From Hwangdonia seohaensis (GTDB lineage Bacteria; Bacteroidota; Bacteroidia; Flavobacteriales; Flavobacteriaceae): a stretch of DNA of 64,000 bases. Made by a program: the position numbers and the translations under genes. Below are positions 62,903 to 64,000 of the stretch, piece after piece. How positions within the stretch are numbered: position 1 is the first letter of the stretch; each line of letters opens with the position of its first letter. The stretch is from positions 682,001 through 746,000 of the forward strand of contig NZ_JAVSCK010000002.1 in the NCBI RefSeq assembly GCF_031932625.1, written 5' to 3'. The notes under the pieces are model-generated. The model saw only the letters and a program-made list of their open reading frames with translations, was not told the origin of the DNA and did no database searches.

Positions 62903-63607
62903 TTAACTGTTCACGACCAATCTAAAACCTTCTCCGTGAATGTTAAGGATTTCTACTTTATCGTCTAGCTTTAAATACTTACGCAGTTTTGCAATATAAA
63001 CATCCATACTACGCGAAGTAAAGTAATTATCGTCGCGCCAAATTTTGGTAAGTGCTAATTCCCGTGGCATCAAATCGTTTTCGTGTAAGGCCAATAAACG
63101 CAACAACTCATTTTCTTTCGGTGACAATTTAATGGGATCGCCGCCATTATAGCGTAAAAAGCGCAATTTGGAATTTAAGTCGAAACCTCCAATTTTAAAC
63201 TCAAATTGCTTGCTATCCGAAATGGTTTCGGTGGCTTTGCGCTGCATGATCGCTTTAATTTTCATTAAAAGCACTTCGCTGTCAAAAGGTTTGTTTAAAT
63301 AATCGTCTGCCCCAACTTTATAGCCTTTTAAAACGTCTTCTTTCATGGCCTTTGCGGTTAGGAAAACTATAGGAACATCGGTGTTTTTTTCTCGAATTTC
63401 CTTGGCTAATGTAAAGCCATCTTTATAAGGCATCATAACGTCGAGAATGCACAAATCGAAATCGTCTTTTTTGAACTTCTCGAAGCCTTCCATACCGTTT
63501 TTGGCATGAACCACGTCGTAATCATTCATCATTAAATAATCCTTAAGAACGGTACCGAAATTTGGATCGTCCTCTACTAATAAAATTCTCTTTTTTTGCT
63601 CTTCCAT
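62903..63607 (-). CDS. OmpR/PhoB-family response regulator
   Basis: 234 residues. Receiver: acidic Asp13-Asp14 (EDDPN), phospho-acceptor Asp56 (LCILDVMMP), Thr in LTAKA and Lys in LNKPF. The winged-helix DNA-binding domain (about 130-232) has KLSPKENELLRLLALHEN, SRSMDVYIAKLRKYL and NIHGEGFRLV. Resembles RprY-type regulators of this phylum. 2 bp after the kinase gene, so one operon. Confidence 0.95.
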   Translation of the reverse strand: MEEQKKRILLVEDDPNFGTVLKDYLMMNDYDVVHAKNGMEGFEKFKKDDFDLCILDVMMPYKDGFTLAKEIREKNTDVPIVFLTAKAMKEDVLKGYKVGADDYLNKPFDSEVLLMKIKAIMQRKATETISDSKQFEFKIGGFDLNSKLRFLRYNGGDPIKLSPKENELLRLLALHENDLMPRELALTKIWRDDNYFTSRSMDVYIAKLRKYLKLDDKVEILNIHGEGFRLVVNS

Positions 63608-63609
63608 GT

Positions 63610-64000
63610 TTATGTTATTATAGGTAGCTTTATTATAAATGTGCTTCCTTTTCCTTTTTCACTTTCAACCGTTACATAACCTTGATGGTCGTCTACGATA
63701 CGTTTTACATAAGCCAAACCTAGTCCGTGACCTTTAACGTTATGTATATTTCCGGTGTGCTCTCTATAAAATTTTTCGAACACACGTTTTAAGGCAGCTT
63801 TACCCATGCCGCTACCATAGTCTTTTATTTTCAATAAAATATTGGTTCCAATATTTTCTGTATATACTTCAATTTTCAATTTTCCCGGAGAATACTTAAT
63901 GGCATTATCCAGTATGTTTACTATAACATTGGTAAAGTGCATTTCGCTTGCCAAAACCGATGATTTTTCGGCATCAAAATGCGTGGTAATCGTTCCGTTT
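63610..64000 (-). CDS. Sensor histidine kinase, C-terminal part only
   Basis: The frame is open to the window end; the start lies outside (a TTG at 63954 is internal). About 129 residues of the HATPase domain are present: N-box NILDNAIKYSPG, G1 DYGSGMGKAAL, F-box FEKFYRE and G2 HGLGLAYVKRIVD. It is the partner of the OmpR-type regulator, and its input domain is not visible. Confidence 0.93.
   Translation of the reverse strand, partial: NGTITTHFDAEKSSVLASEMHFTNVIVNILDNAIKYSPGKLKIEVYTENIGTNILLKIKDYGSGMGKAALKRVFEKFYREHTGNIHNVKGHGLGLAYVKRIVDDHQGYVTVESEKGKGSTFIIKLPIIT

Overview
The window looks like chromosome of a member of the Flavobacteriaceae (Bacteroidota). Evidence seen here: AT-rich DNA; many upstream regions with the Bacteroidota -7 element TAnnTTTG and few clear Shine-Dalgarno sites; a type IX secretion (T9SS) C-terminal sorting domain; the DUF1800/DUF1501/T9SS gene trio; an RlmD-DUF6452-DUF6048 neighbourhood; LytTR regulators with TPR histidine kinases; and a PyrG-YidC pair. 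No species can be named from this. No phage, insertion sequence, rRNA or CRISPR array is visible. There are three tRNAs (Pro-TGG, Ser-GCT, Lys-TTT).

Layout. 1-7300: an extracytoplasmic redox and sugar-related cluster with a cut-off sorbosone dehydrogenase-like/PKD/cytochrome c protein, an SGNH hydrolase lipoprotein, a second beta-propeller/cytochrome c protein, a DUF1080 (3-keto-glycoside hydrolase type) protein and an azurin lipoprotein. The DUF1080 and azurin genes share a palindromic site at the same distance from a -7-like element. 7500-14600: a LytTR response regulator and TPR histidine kinase, divergent from four tandem paralogous secreted proteins of a family I do not recognise, with candidate operators in between. 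This is the best candidate for an undescribed system.

14700-29700: mostly housekeeping genes: tRNAs, an HD-domain membrane phosphohydrolase, thiolase, NlpC/P60 peptidase, shikimate kinase, phosphoribosyltransferase, Hsp15-like S4 protein, FKBP lipoprotein, ornithine aminotransferase, an ECF sigma factor with a small membrane partner, RlmD and GDPD. 29700-35250 is accessory: an orphan secreted protein, then a 762-residue lipoprotein and a two-gene immunity-like cassette. Both of these are preceded by copies of the same ~128-bp leader, and the cassette is followed by a highly structured element and a relic of a methyltransferase 3' end.

35250-44900: RNA methyltransferase, SAM methyltransferase, ZIP transporter, DUF4268, GNAT, the DUF1800/DUF1501/T9SS trio, a PAQR protein and DUF4294, with dispersed palindromic repeats in the gaps. 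45170-48080 is a compact five-gene set around an AraC regulator, possibly acquired. 48370-58890: M42 peptidase, aminotransferase/NUDIX pair, a three-gene biotin-dependent acyl-CoA carboxylase, a cyclophilin-FKBP fusion, bacillithiol transferase-like and MORN-variant proteins, and a GNAT that must start at TTG. 58929-64000: YidC, CTP synthase and an OmpR-type two-component system whose kinase runs off the end.
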